A stretch of 64,000 nucleotides of DNA from Branchipolynoe longqiensis (GCA_030323885.1 CM059187.1:122665593-122729592), one strand, 5' to 3'. Shown: positions 31,559-43,324, counted from the stretch's first letter. A program made the numbers and translations. Notes: generated from the sequence alone by a model not told the origin.

Positions 31559-32155
31559 AGACGGGATGGCCGAATGAGTAATGCCTGGTACACACCTCCC
31601 GTATATGACCTAAAACTGCCCGTTTCGCGACTAAGTTTGAGTTTTAGTCGGCAGGTGTGTGACCCCCTAGCACACCAGAGCCTTGCGATTCGCGACTTAA
31701 AACTCAGTTTTAGGGCTTAAAACTCGAATCGCAAGACATTCGAAAAATTAATCGGCCAGTTTTACGTCGCGAAACCGGACGGGTCCGGTTGTGAAACGCA
31801 GTCAGTTTTAGCGCCTGAATCGTATATGGCAGGTGTGTACCAGGGATTAGAGCGTCCGTCTCCCGTGTTGGTAGACCATGGCATCGTGGGTTCGAACCCT
31901 GGTTGGGTCAAAACAATGACTTAAAAATGTATACTTGTCGCTTCCAAGCCAGGTGCTCGGCATTATTAGGATAGGGCAAGGACTGGTTGGCTCAGTGTCA
32001 TGATAATGTGACTGAGTGGGATATCAGGTCATGGTGCTGGTGGTCTGGTCTCCCAGTGGGGCAGCGCTATAAAGTCGCCATGAGTGTGCACTATCAAAAG
32101 TCGGTACCCGTCCTGATATGACCTTAGGTTTTGCTGGGACGTAAAACAGCAACAA
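31559..32155 (+). mobile_element. SINE-A, subtype 2, split by a MITE
   Basis: The head CAGACGGGATGGCCGAATGA is interrupted at 31582-31846 and resumes with GAGCGTCCGTCTCCCGTG. The rest of the body and tail is complete. This gives a clear before/after insertion site. Confidence 0.9.
31582..31846. mobile_element. 265-bp Harbinger-like MITE inserted in SINE-A
   Basis: Left end TGCCTGGTACACACCTCCCG and right end GCAGGTGTGTACCAGGGA are inverted repeats flanked by TAA (left) and TTA (right). The ends are related to the 5303-6282 element. The body reiterates CGCGACTTAAAACT and TTTTAG words. Confidence 0.85.
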
Positions 32156-32164
32156 ACACACTGA

Positions 32165-33245
32165 TGCAGCTGGATGTGTAATATCAGTAACAGGAGTGCA
32201 GTTTCAGCTATGTGTGTAGCGTCAGAAACATGAGGGCAGTTTCAGCTACATTTGTACTGTCAGAAACATGATTGTAGATTCAGCTACATGTGTACTGTCA
32301 GAAACATGATTGTAGGTTCAGCTACGTGTGTAGCCTCAGGACCATGAGTGCAGCTTCAGCGATGTGTGTACTGTCAGAAACATGATTGCAGTTTCAACTA
32401 CATGTGTACCGTCAGAAACATGAGTGCAGCTTCAGCGATGTGTGTACTGTCAGAAACATGATTGCAGTTTCAACTACATGTGTACCGTCAGAAACATGAG
32501 TGCAGCTTCAGCTATGTGTGTACTGTCAGAAACATGATTGCAGTTTCAACTACATGTGTACTGTCAGAAACATGAGTGCAGCTTCAGCTATGTGTGTAGT
32601 GTCAGCAACTTTAGGGCAGTTTCAGCTACATGTGTAGCATCAGTAACATGAGTGCAGCTTCAGCTACGTGTGGAGTGTCAGCAACTTTAGGGCAGTTTCG
32701 GCTACATGTATAGCATCAGAAACATGAGTGCAGCTTCACTACGTGTGTAGTGTCAGATACATGAGTGCAGTTTCAGTTAGGTGTGGACTGTCAGATACAT
32801 GAGTGCAGTTTCAGTTAAGTGTGTACTGTCAGAAACATGAGTGCAGCTTCACTATGTGTGTACTGTCAGAAACATGATTGTAGTTTCAGCTACATGTGTA
32901 CTGTCAGAAAAAGGAGTGCCGCTTCAGCTACGTGTATACTGTCATAAACATGGTTGCAGTTTCAGTTATGTGTGTAGGGTCAGAAACCTGAGTGCAGCTT
33001 AAGCTACGTGTGTAGTGTCAGAAACTTTAGGGCACTTTCAGTTACATGTGTACTGTCAGAAACATGAGTGCAGCTTCAGCTATGTGTGTAGTGTTAGAAA
33101 CTTTAGGGCAGTTTCAGCTACGTGTGTACTGTCAGAAACATGATTGCAGTTTCAGCTATGTGTGTAATATCAGCAACTTTATGACAGTTTCAGCTAGGTG
33201 TGTAGCATCAGTACCATCAGTGCATCTTCCACCCTGTGTGTAGTG
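32165..33245. repeat. 38-bp minisatellite, about 28 copies
   Basis: TGTCAGAAACATGAGTGCAG then CTTCAGCTACGTGTGTAC form the unit; consecutive copies at 32223 and 32261 are 38 bp apart. Variants alternate between GAGTGCAGCTTC and GATTGCAGTTTC. Confidence 0.95.
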
Positions 33246-33427
33246 TCATATAGTTTATAGCGTATAGCTTATAGTGGACAGCTTACAATATAGCGTACAG
33301 TTCATGGTATATTGTATAGCTTATAGCTTATTGTGTATAGCTTATTAGATTATAATATATCACATATATATATATATATATAATATATCACATATATATA
33401 TCACATATATTAGATATAATATATCAC

Positions 33428-33953
33428 AAGAAATTAAAAGAAGGATAACAATAGCCCGAACAACATTCTCCAAAATGTATAGAGTGTTAACATCAAGTAA
33501 GATATTAGTACAAATAAGGAAGCGTATTCTTCAGTGATATGTGTGGTCTACTCTAATGTATGGGGCTGAGACATGGACAATCTCTAAGAAAATGTACAAA
33601 CGTTTAGTAGCATTTGAGATGTGGACTTATCAAAGGATGATGAAAATATCATGGACAAAGAAGATCACCAACAAAGAAGTTCTCAGAAAAATTAAAAATA
33701 AGAAAAGCTTGTTTGCCACTATACAGACAAAGAAACTTATTTATTTTGGCCACATCATTCATCAGAGTTCAATATACCATACATTGTTGGAAGGGAAGGT
33801 GAATGGCAGCAGAGGGAGAGGGAGACCAAGAACATCATGGTTTACAAATATTTCACAGTGGACAGGCTTGAATTATTCACAGTCTATCGGGACAAGTGGA
33901 GAACCATTGCATCCAACCCTCGACTAGAGGACGGAACTATTGATTGATTGATT
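33428..33953 (+). pseudogene. RTE-like LINE 3' part, second copy
   Basis: Starts at the codons matching EIKRRITIARTTF of the 18036 copy and ends RLEDGTID plus (ATTG)n. Relative to that copy, a TGT codon is TGA at about 33537, so the frame is broken. ATATCACA flanks both ends (about 33420-33427 and after 33951), a plausible target-site duplication. Confidence 0.8.
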
Positions 33954-34366
33954 GATATCACATATAGCATATAGCCAATGGCATATAACTGGTGGCATAT
34001 AGTGTGTAGCTTATAGTACATAACATATAGCTTATAGCGTATAGCTTATAAAGCTACAGCCACACGTATCTGGTAACTGCATTTATAGCAGACCAAGAAC
34101 ATCATGGTTTAAAAATATTTCACAGTGGACAGGCTTGAATTATTCACAGTCTATCGGGACAAGTGGAGAACCATTGCATCCAACCCTCGACTAGAGGACG
34201 GAACTATTGATTGATTGATTGATATCACATATAGCTTATAGCATATAGCCAATGGCATATAACTGGTGGCATATAGTGTGTAGCTTATAGTACATAACAT
34301 ATAGCTTATAGCGAATAGCTTATAAAGCTACAGCCACACGTGTCTGGTAACTGCATTTATAGCAGT
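33823..34366. repeat. 268-bp tandem segmental duplication containing a LINE 3' end
   Basis: GACCAAGAACATCATGGTTT occurs at 33823 and 34091. The copied unit contains the last 130 bp of the LINE plus flanking TATAGC-rich DNA up to ACTGCATTTATAGCA. The duplication therefore happened after the LINE insertion. Confidence 0.9.
34091..34225 (+). mobile_element. RTE-like LINE 3' end, copied by duplication
   Basis: Matches the end of 33428-33953, including the (ATTG)n tail. It is not an independent insertion. Confidence 0.85.
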
Positions 34367-34505
34367 CTAATTGCGGCTATCCATGTGTAGCCTCAGCCAT
34401 GTGTTCCAACCTGCGGCTACATGTATGTACAACCATCTACACATGTGTATAATCAGCTACGTTAGTGTACCCACAGCCTACCCATGTGTAGATTCAGCTA
34501 CATGA

Positions 34506-34654
34506 GTTGGTTGGTTGCTGGACTTCTGGAATCTCCTAATATCTAATGTCATATCAAGACGGGTACGGACTTGTGGCAGTGCACACTCATGGTGACTTTA
34601 TAGTGCCGCCAGCACTATGCCCTGATAACAGTGATATCCTACTCAGTCGGTCTG
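34506..34654 (-). mobile_element. SINE-A, 3' half
   Basis: Complement of the tail and of CACAAGTCCGTACCCGTCTT, ending within the body near 34654. Confidence 0.75.
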
Positions 34655-35003
34655 ATGTGTAAAATCAGTTAAGAGTACAGGCTGGGGATTGGTGCCATCC
34701 TTCATTATGAATCCGCTTCGTGTCTTGTGGGCAGCCAGGCAGCCGGGTAGCAGGGTAACAGGGTAGCAGGCTGCGGCACATACAGCCTTCATGGCCGACC
34801 CATGCTGTGCACAGCACACCAGGGTCATGCTACCTGGCGTGTGTCGCTGTGTTCTCTCCACCCCTCTTCCTATTTCTCCAGGTAATGGCGTATAAAACAG
34901 CGCCGCCTTCATCCATGTCTACCTCGCCAAACATGGTGCTGGTTCCTAAAGCAGCTGCGCCATTGCTGTTTCCATTGAGTTTCCGGAAACTGGTGCCGCC
35001 CTA
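34655..35003. other. unassigned sequence
   Basis: Possibly non-repetitive; contains a short GCAGCCGGGTAGCAGGGTAA repeat at 34733-34775. Confidence 0.35.
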
Positions 35004-35383
35004 AAGGCCCTGTCACACTATGCTGCATTGCATTAGCGTATGGCGACATACGCTGTCATATGGCGGAATTTTGAACATGCTAAAACATATGACTTATGCA
35101 AAACTTACCAATAACTTATCTCAGCGTACACAAGTGGGCTTTAACGAATACTACTTATGCCCAACATACCCATAATGCACCCATAACTTGTCTCAGTGTA
35201 CACCAGCATACACTAGCATACACCAGCATACACCAGCATACATCAGCATACACCAGCATACACCAGCATACACCAGCTTACACCAGCTTAGACCAGCTTA
35301 CACCAGCATACACGAACATGTTGGCACAAAATCACATACATTGGCATACGCTGATGCAATATGGCATAGTGTGACAGGGCCTT
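35004..35383. mobile_element. 380-bp inverted-repeat element, GCATACACCA-iterating
   Basis: Left end AAGGCCCTGTCACACTATGC and right end GCATAGTGTGACAGGGCCTT are perfect inverted repeats, flanked by TA on both sides. The centre (35195-35320) reiterates CAGCATACAC/CAGCTTACAC about every 10-11 bp. Confidence 0.9.
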
Positions 35384-35415
35384 TAGGAAAGGTTTGGTGT
35401 TCTGCCTGCTTTGTT

Positions 35416-36001
35416 AAGGCTCAGTCACACCTTACCGGACTGGGGAAATGGATAGAAAACGGACACTGTCCGGTGAAATACGGTTTATATATGGTACGCA
35501 TCCGGCGTGTCCGTTCTGTGTCCGGTGGTGTCCATTGTGTATGGTGGCAAGTTTTGAACATGCCCAAAACTTGTACCGGACACCGCCGGACTGACTTGTA
35601 TGGTTGGTGTCCATTTTAAGTCCGTTTAGTCTATTTTGTCCAGTTCATGTCCGTTACCCATCTGTTATGTCTCCGGTTTGCTTCCTGCAAAGTCTGTTGA
35701 TGGTGTTGTGGGAATTCGGTCAGAATATGTTTTCAGCATGTCCGAGAACAATCCGGTACATGTCCAGTTGATGTTCGGTCTGTCCGTTTGACATTCGGTT
35801 GTCGTCCGGTTATCGTCCGGTTATCGTCCAGTGGATATTCATTAATGTACTTCCTTGTCCATTTGGCGTCCATTTCATCCGGCAGCCTTTGAAACATTTC
35901 GACACATTTCAGTACATATTGATACTCAACACCAATGGACAAGACAATTCTTTGTCTGGTTTATGTCCATTGCTTAATCCAGTAAGGTGTGACAGGCACT
36001 T
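35416..36001. mobile_element. 586-bp inverted-repeat element, GTCCGGT-iterating
   Basis: Left end AAGGCTCAGTCACACCTTAC and right end GTAAGGTGTGACAGGCACTT. TTAA sits at both edges (35414-35417 and 36000-36003). The body reiterates TGTCCGGT, GTCCGTT and TTATCGTCCGG. It lies 32 bp from the 35004-35383 element. Confidence 0.85.
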
Positions 36002-36091
36002 AAGTTGGTGCCTCGATACACCATAGGGCCCATGTACCCGGTAGGGAGTTTCGGTTTTTATTGGGAGATGGGATGCAGGACGATAGTTACT

Positions 36092-36471
36092 TAGTTAGTT
36101 TGTTGTTATTTAATGTCCTAGTAACATCTAAGGTCATATCAAGACGGGTACCGACGTCTGACAGTGTGGACTCATGGCGAGTTAATAGTGCTGCCCCACT
36201 GGGAGACCAGGCCACCAGCACCATGACCTGATATCTCACTCAATCACATTATCCTGACACTGAGCCAACCACTCCTTGCCCTATCCGAATAATGCTGAGC
36301 GCCTGGCTAGGAAGCGACAAGGATACATTTTTAAGGTTTTGGTTTGACTCGACCAGCGTTTGAACCCACAAACCTGTGGGTTCAGATCTCCCGATCTCCC
36401 AAAACAGAAGACGCATGCTCAACTCACTCGGCCATCCCGTCTGGTGGGGGGGGGGGGGGGGGGGGGGGGGG
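36092..36471 (-). mobile_element. SINE-A full length, followed by a 25-base G run
   Basis: The minus-strand copy ends at the head complement GGCCATCCCGTCTGG (36444). A run of about 25 G follows immediately. Confidence 0.85.
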
Positions 36472-36589
36472 CGGGACGATTGGGAGTGAAGGTATAATTC
36501 TGTCTGTGTTATCTGTCCTAGCAAGGGAAGGAGATATGAATCACCCTCCAGTTACCTTCGGAGAGAAACTAAGGTTGCAAACCTTGGTG

Positions 36590-37095
36590 ACAGATTTAGA
36601 TATGGATACCGGATATGACTATTGGATATGGATATTGAATACGGATATCAGATATGGATATGAATATTGATTATTGGTTCGGGTATTGAGCAAACATAGA
36701 TAATATATACTGGATACCATCAAGAGAAATCTGAAGCTGAGAGACATTAAGACCGACTCATGGACATCACTCTCCCAGCAGAGAGCTAAATGGAAAGCGG
36801 CAGTCAAGTAATGAAAGCAGTCTTTGTCGCATCGCAACCGACAGCATGATGATGATGATGATGATGATGATGATTGGATATGGATATTTAAAATGGATAT
36901 CGGATACGGATATTGACTATTGGCTTTTGGATACGTATATCTGATATGGATATATAATCCAGATTGTGTATGGATATCGGATACGGGTATCGGAAATGGA
37001 TATTGGACTCGTATGTCGGATACGGATATCGGATACGGATATCGGGTATATGCATCGGATACGGGTATCGGATCAGGGTATCGGGTATATATAGC
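36590..37095. repeat. GGATAT/GGATAC cryptic repeat, split by a LINE tail
   Basis: Hexamer-like words GGATATGGATAT and GGATACGGATATC dominate 36590-36680 and 36875-37095. The block between them is a LINE 3' end. Confidence 0.85.
36720..36873 (+). mobile_element. LINE 3' end with (ATG)n tail
   Basis: Encodes LKLRDIKTDSWTSLSQQRAK followed by WKAAVK and TAA, then a 3' UTR ending in (GAT)n. Homologous to 692-803. Confidence 0.7.
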
Positions 37096-37138
37096 GGAGG
37101 GATCGGTGTTGATATTCTTCTTTTGTTATTAAATGCCA

Positions 37139-37735
37139 AAATAATGTGTTATTAAATGCCAACTGGAAACAGATGGATATGACATCCACATGTGCTGGGT
37201 CCTGGGCCAAGCCGGCATCCGAGGAAACAAATGAGCTGATCGGGCTGCGAAGAAGGCTCTCAACTGTGATGTTGAGTCATGTCTGATCCCTCACTCTGAT
37301 CTGAAACCACTAATAGCCACCCACACCAAATCCAAATGGCAACATGAGTGGGATGAAAACATCAATAAACTGCAAGAAATTGAACCATCGGTAGGAAAAC
37401 CACCACAGACTCACATGGGAGGTCCGCAGGACCAAGTGCTCCTTAGCCACTGCCTTATTGGCCACTCATGGCTTATAATGCTTTTCTATTCAAGGGGTCC
37501 ATCTGCATGAGTGTATTGGGTGTCAGGCCCCACTGACACTCAAACACATGTTATCTAAATTCTATTTCCCTTGGTCACAAATTATTTGACAGATTTTTAA
37601 ATTCAGTGTCTACTGACACAAAATTGATTCTATGCTTTTGCACTCCGTAAAAGCAATGGTTGAATCCAAAAACAAACAATTCTCATAGTGAATATGGCCT
37701 ATGCTGCAGACACGGCGTAAAGAAACCACCAATCA
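37139..37735 (+). pseudogene. LINE relic: RNase H C-terminal part and 3' UTR
   Basis: Conceptual translation gives GYDIHMCWVLGQAGIRGNK followed by a TGA and then ADRAAKKALN, which resembles the distal RNase H motif (WVPGHxGIxGNExAD-AAK) of LINEs that carry RNase H, such as I/Nimb-type. Later, QDQVLLSHCLIGHSWL and IGCQAPLTLKHML-like words recall the zinc-knuckle end of such ORFs, spread over frames. The 3' UTR ends GTGAATATGGCCTATGCTGC and (AATC)n. Broken by stops and frame changes; 5' truncated. Confidence 0.6.
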
Positions 37736-37859
37736 ATCATCAACCTACATAATGCAGATAAAAAGCAAACCTGTTGCTGATTCTGGTAATGTTCGACTTG
37801 GTGCTGCCCCCCCCCCCCCACCCATTTTTGCATGAACTACATTGACTTGTGCTGTAGAT

Positions 37860-38520
37860 TTAATTCTACAGGAACGTGCTATAACTGATACATCACACAT
37901 CAAACTTAGACTATATAGACTGTCAATTTCCAATTGTAAGATGGCCAGAAGACCAGTGCTGCAGCGCTGACATTTCCATGTGCATGAACCACAGTGACTA
38001 GTGCTGTACATTATACAGCAGGAGCCACTCCCTTAATTCTACAGGATTGTTCTGTAACTAATAAACCACACATCAAACTTAGACTATATAAACTGTCAAT
38101 TTCCAATTGTAAGATGGCCGGAAACCCAGTGCTACGGCACTGACATTTCCATTCGCATGAACCACAGTGACTGGTGCTGTACATTATACAGCAGGAGCCA
38201 CTCCCTTAATTCTACAGGATTCTGCTGTAACTAATAGTAATACACCACGCATCAAACTTAAACTATATAGACTGTCAATTTTCAATTGTAAGATGGCCGG
38301 AAAACCAGTGCTGCAGCGCTGACATTTCCATGTGCATGAACCACAGTGACTAGTGCTGTACATTATACAGCAGGAGTCAATCCCTTAATTCTACAGGATT
38401 GGTGCTGTAACTAATACAGCACTGATCAAACTTACATTATATAGACTGTCAATTTCCAATTGTAAAGTGGCCGGAAGACCAGTGCTCCGGCGCTGACAAA
38501 TGTCATCATATTGAGATGAA
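37860..38520. repeat. 173-179 bp satellite-like tandem repeat, about 3.7 copies
   Basis: TTAATTCTACAGGA recurs at 37860, 38033, 38206 and 38385. Units share ACTGTCAATTTCCAATTGTA, AGATGGCCGGAA and ATTATACAGCAGGAG. No CENP-B-like box noticed. Confidence 0.9.
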
Positions 38521-38525
38521 TTAAC

Positions 38526-39044
38526 ACTTTACCCCCAAAAAAAAAAAAAAGGATACACAGACTGAGGTGAAGAAAGAGCAGCGCACCTCCTCATCATTAC
38601 ATAGTCAGCTACAAGTAGATTGGAGGTGGTCCCGATGACTCCCCCCCCCCCAACCTCCCACCCTCACCTTTCCCCCACACAACACTAGCGCCACCTATCG
38701 GCGCAAACATTCCGACGTCTGTAGGTCTGTTCAAAGTCAACACCAAGGTCGGCCACCACTTAGGCGGAAGCTGTCGGCATATCAAACACAAGGAGATGTG
38801 GACGAAATCTTTGCAGGCACTTGCGAACCGCCGCGGATTGTTTAGTCAGCGTGGTGGGGGTGGGGGGGCTGAGCGGACAGGTAGTTGGATCTTCAAAAGG
38901 ATGGGGGTGGGGTTGAGGGATGTGATGGGTGGGTTGTGGCTCCTCCCATGTTCAGTACACAGACTCCACCCACCCACTCACATTTCTCTCTCTCTCTCTG
39001 TCTTGGCTTGACCACCCTACTCCTGCTATACCCACCCACCCACA
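38526..39044. other. unassigned with C-rich/G-rich runs
   Basis: C-run at 38640-38650 and G-run at 38857-38868; otherwise no pattern. Confidence 0.35.
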
Positions 39045-39650
39045 CACTGCTCGCATCCACTTGATCACACTGCATTTCTGAACTTATTCCCTCCTGTCCG
39101 ACGACACCTCTGCATCAGCCTTCTGCAACTCAACGTCCCCTCTCCACACACACACACACTCACACACTCACCCATACTCACAGTCACACACTCACACATA
39201 CACATACTGCTCGCACACACCTGATCACACTGCATTTCTGAACTTATTCCCTCCTGTGCGCCGACACCTCTGCGTCAGCCTTCTTCAACTCGACGTCCCC
39301 TCTCCACACACACACACGCACACACTCACCAACACTCACAGTCACACACGCACACGTACACATACTGCTCGCGCACACCCGATCACACTGCACTGTTGAA
39401 ATGATTTCCTCCTATCTGCCTACCCCTCTCCGTCAGTCTTTTGTGCCTCAACATCCCCTCTGTCTACGGACACACACACACTCACAGACGCACACACTCA
39501 CACTCACCAACACTCTCACACACTCACACACGCACACACTCACACACGCACACATACTCTTCGCACCAACCTGATCACACTGCAGTTCTGAACCCATTCC
39601 GTCCTACCCAGCCACACTTCCTCCGCCAGCCTTCTGTAACTCATTATCCC
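39045..39650. repeat. about 158-bp tandem repeat with (CA)n spacers, 4 copies
   Basis: CTGCTCGCACACACCTGATC-like starts occur at 39048, 39207, 39364 and 39556, each followed by ACTGCATTTCTGAACTTATT and later CAGCCTTCT. CACACACTCACA tracts of variable length join the units. Confidence 0.9.
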
Positions 39651-39652
39651 CT

Positions 39653-39703
39653 TTCACCCGTCCTGATATGACCTTAGATGTTGCTAGGATGTAAAACAAC
39701 AAC
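39653..39703 (+). mobile_element. SINE-A tail fragment
   Basis: CCCGTCCTGATATGACCTTA then GATGTTGCTAGGATGTAAAA and CAACAACGAC. Confidence 0.8.
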
Positions 39704-40524
39704 GACACCAGACACCCCACCCCCTGTCTCCACAGTACACTGACGCACACTCACCACCCCACTCAGACTCACACACATTGACACCCACAGGCTTATCCTA
39801 GACGACGCACACGATGTGCCCGCCCCCACTCACCGACTTAGCCACCCACCCACCCACCTCCAGCCCTATCTACTACTCCGCCCCCCCCCCCTCCACCCAC
39901 TCTCACTTCTCCTATGTACACCCGCAAAGGCGAGATGAGTGGCGAGGTCAGAGCAGAGGTCACGTTAAAGGTCAGGCTGAAAGGCTGTCGGGCACCTGAT
40001 AGAGACGGCCCCGTAGACTAGCAGGTGTGGCCGTCAGCCACACGCACGGGTAACTCGCCCCGCCCTCCCCCAGGCGGCCACTCACTGAACTACCTAGATC
40101 CACATACAGAGGAGGGTTGTATTCAGATGCCATCCGTAGTTTCATATGTAAGAAACGTATATTACTTTATTAGCTGAAATAGAGATATATTATGAACTAA
40201 AATATTCTGGGTATTTTATATTAGAATTAGTTGATTATTCAAATTATTGTTATCATTATTAGTATTATTATGAATACTCCTATATTTGTGTATTGGGTTT
40301 GTAAATGGCTGAGTGGACACCTCGAGGCGAGGAATGAGGACTGAGGGACCTAGATTGTGCAGTCAATAATCGCCTCTCAATTGGTGGTTTCGGAGTGGCG
40401 ATGGATTATTACAATACTACACAACAGGTTGGGGTATTAGTTATTTAAATCTACATAATTAATTCTATATACATACATGTTATAATATATTATCTATACA
40501 TGTATATTTGTATAGTATATAGAT
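39704..40524. other. unassigned sequence
   Basis: C-rich with CACCC words to about 39910, then AT-rich. No supported gene. Confidence 0.35.
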
Positions 40525-40585
40525 CTACCCCCAATAGCCAATGTTTACCTATTGTGCTGGGGGTTCGTCAAACATACAAACAAAC
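40525..40585 (-). repeat. short dispersed repeat fragment
   Basis: On the minus strand GTTTGTTTGTATGTTTGACG ... TGGCTATTGGGGG, resembling 27025-27090. Confidence 0.5.
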
Positions 40586-40757
40586 CAATATATATAAGAT
40601 CTGTGTATATATTATGCGTATATAAATGTACTTTATGAATAATTATGTATATATAAATAACAAAAACCCCAACATGTTGTCTAGTTTTCTAATAATCCAT
40701 CGCCAATGCGAAACCATCAACGGTAATGCACTATTTATTGACTGTACAATCTAGGTA

Positions 40758-41079
40758 CCGTATATGTCCCAATAGAAGCATGGTACCCAATAGAAGCATG
40801 CCCCCCTCCCCCCATTTCAAGAATGAAAGCGCGCACAAATTTACGATCATATTCAAACTGAATACACATAAAATAAGACAATCCCACTTTATTTGAGAGG
40901 CACGACAAAAACAAATCAAAATGTATGATCATATTCAGATTGAATGGACATGAAATAAGACAATCCCACTTTATTTCAGAGGCATGACAAAAACAAATCC
41001 ATGAATTTCTTTAACTTTGAATAGACGCGCATCCATGTGCCTGCACTTGTGCAGTGCGCGTGTATTGGGACATATACGG
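40758..41079. mobile_element. 322-bp MITE with CCGTATATGTCCCAATA ends
   Basis: Left end CCGTATATGTCCCAATA and right end TATTGGGACATATACGG are perfect inverted repeats flanked by TA on both sides, as in Tc1/mariner-type insertions. An internal 82-bp unit (TCATATTCA, ATAAGACAATCCCACTTTAT) is present twice. Confidence 0.9.
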
Positions 41080-41644
41080 TATATATATATATATATATCT
41101 ATCTATATTATATATAGAGGTATGTCGACCCATTCGGTTATACTGATATAATGAAGTTGTTGATTCAGGTAATTCCATTCTACTCAGAGCATTCAACTAA
41201 CGCTGGAGGTGGCACTAAACCCGTGTTGGTAGCATGTTTTTGTTTTAAAGATAAAGGTGCGATTATCCTGCTAATTGTGATATCCACAGTTTGGACATTT
41301 TTCTTTTCTAAGTAATGTGTCCCTCTTCTAAGCGATCTGGCAAAGGGGGGATCCCCACTTCGCCCCCCCCCCCTCCACCTCGCCACCACCTGCCCGATGC
41401 TTTCACACAGACATCAAACCAACCTGCATCCACTTGTATCTCCAAACCCTCACCCTCACCCCACCTCACATCCACTATCAAACTGCTCATCGCCCTCACA
41501 CCTACCCCGCTCCGCCCACCAAGCGGGTCTTACTAATGAAATGCTCACTGAAATCACACGTATATGGTATATATTTTTGAAGTAGATTAGTTGATTAAGA
41601 AGTGGAAATTTCAATCGTGGACGATTGGTCTTCCTCATTCCACT
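41080..41644. other. unassigned sequence
   Basis: TA repeats at 41080-41118 and a C-rich stretch at 41345-41400; no gene supported. Confidence 0.35.
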
Positions 41645-41804
41645 GCTCCTTGCCCAATACTAATAATGCCAAGCGCCATGCTAGGAAGCGACAAGTATAA
41701 TTTTGTAATTCATTGGTTTGACTCGACCAGGATTCGAACCCACAACCCCACAATCTACCAGAACGGGAGATGGACGCTCAACTCATTCGGCCATCCCGTC
41801 TGGT
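41645..41804 (-). mobile_element. SINE-A, 5' half
   Basis: Complement of the head and first part of the body, ending CATCCCGTCTGG. The 3' half is absent, unlike most truncated copies here. Confidence 0.8.
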
Positions 41805-42029
41805 TGCAATATGTAATTCTTTAATTGAATATAGATCAGCAACATGATATACCTAGTAGGTTTCGCATACGAAACTGTTGTATTCCTACGAAACTATCCC
41901 TGGCTATTCTTACAACGCGTTGCATCAGTTCTACTTCCGGTATAATCCGGTGTAATTATTCCATTCCCCAATTATTCCATTCCCCATCTTGCCCTTTTTG
42001 TTATAATTACATCTTTTAGGTTGTTCTTA

Positions 42030-42324
42030 ATAGTTTACTTTCCTATATTTCGAAGTAACTTTTATTTTAGAGTTATCTTTAGAGACATTTGAAAAGAAGA
42101 CATTCAACATTACTATTGATTGGTGTGCAACCTGCAATGTTGAGCACCTTATACTGTGGTTCCCATTTTTTAAAGCATAAACACACGCATATCTTAGGAA
42201 CATTAATGTACAATAATATGTGGCAGGAGTGCGCCTGTATCTAAATTTGGATTACATAATCAAATCTGGAAAAGAGCTTAGATTTCCACAATTTGATGTA
42301 TTCATCGGATTATGCAGCTCTAAG
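42030..42324 (+). mobile_element. MITE-1, 5'-truncated and diverged
   Basis: TCGAAGTAACTTTTATTTTA through ATCGGATTATGCAGCTCTAA; the left terminus is not recognisable. Confidence 0.7.
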
Positions 42325-42605
42325 GTCATGCATGTTCCTTTCGCCTGGAAGTGTGCACAATTTCTCTCGATTTGGGCACAGTTAGTTTGGTGCGCAGGCG
42401 CACACGAGAAGCCCCAATGCGAGTTATTCTGCTTAGCTGCATTTATGCGGGTGCCCAAGCCGCTCTGGTAAGGGTTGGTGGGTGGGTACCTGGTATAAGG
42501 CAGGATATCGCAGTAGCACAAAAGAGCACATATATGCAAGGCAGAGCAGGTAGACACTACCGCCCTACTATATCCTAAATAAATACGGCCAACAGAATTT
42601 ACACA

Positions 42606-43023
42606 CCAGACGGGATGTTTGAATGAGTTGAGCGTCCGTCTCCCATTGGTTCGAACCCTGGTCAAGTCAAACCAATGACTTTTTAAATTGATACTTGTCA
42701 CTTCCTAGCCTGGTGCTCGGCATTATTAGGATAGGGTAAGGACTGGTTGGCTCAGTGTCAGGATAATGTGACTGAGTAGGACATCGGATAAGGGTGCCAG
42801 CAGCCTGATTTCCCAGTGAGGCAGCACTATAAAGTCACCATGAGTGTGAAATGTCACAAGTCGGTACCTGTACTCAGATGACCTATAATGTTGCTATGAC
42901 GTAAATCAACAATAAAACAAACCCACCATAAAGTCGCCATGAGTGCGACCTGTCACAAGTCGGTACCCATCCTGATGATATGACCTTTGAAGTTGCATGA
43001 TGTAAAACTCTAACCAACTAATA
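42606..43023 (+). mobile_element. SINE-A with an additional 3' tail copy
   Basis: Head CCAGACGGGATGTTTGAATG, shortened anticodon region, full body and (AACAA)n tail to 42925. A second piece then repeats CATAAAGTCGCCATGAGTGC to a tail ending near 43020. Confidence 0.8.
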
Positions 43024-43324
43024 AGTTACACATTTACAAATCCGTCAGCGATTCGTTAGTGACACGGGCCACCTCCTGAGGAAGCCCCGTATCAGATGCG
43101 GCGCCCAAATGAGGATTGGAATGAGTTTCAGCAGATCGATTGCGCAATGGGAATCATGAAAGAGCGTCCTCTGTGTACTTTGGTGGTACTTCCTCGTCAT
43201 TTTTGGTGTTTTTGTTGTATGTTTTTTTTAGGGGGGGTGCGGGAAGGGGCACACACGCGTTTCAAATATTTGCCCGATGAAAGTGCTAATGAGGAACTGC
43301 AATGAGATGATGAGGAAATGTGTT
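43024..43324. other. unassigned sequence
   Basis: No recognised feature. Confidence 0.3.

Noticed and set aside
32165..33245. CRISPR-like regular repeats (38 bp)
   Set aside because: Units are head to tail without unique spacers, in animal DNA; a minisatellite.
36590..37095. GGATAT repeats as telomere-like sequence
   Set aside because: The unit differs from known telomere repeats, is degenerate and internal.
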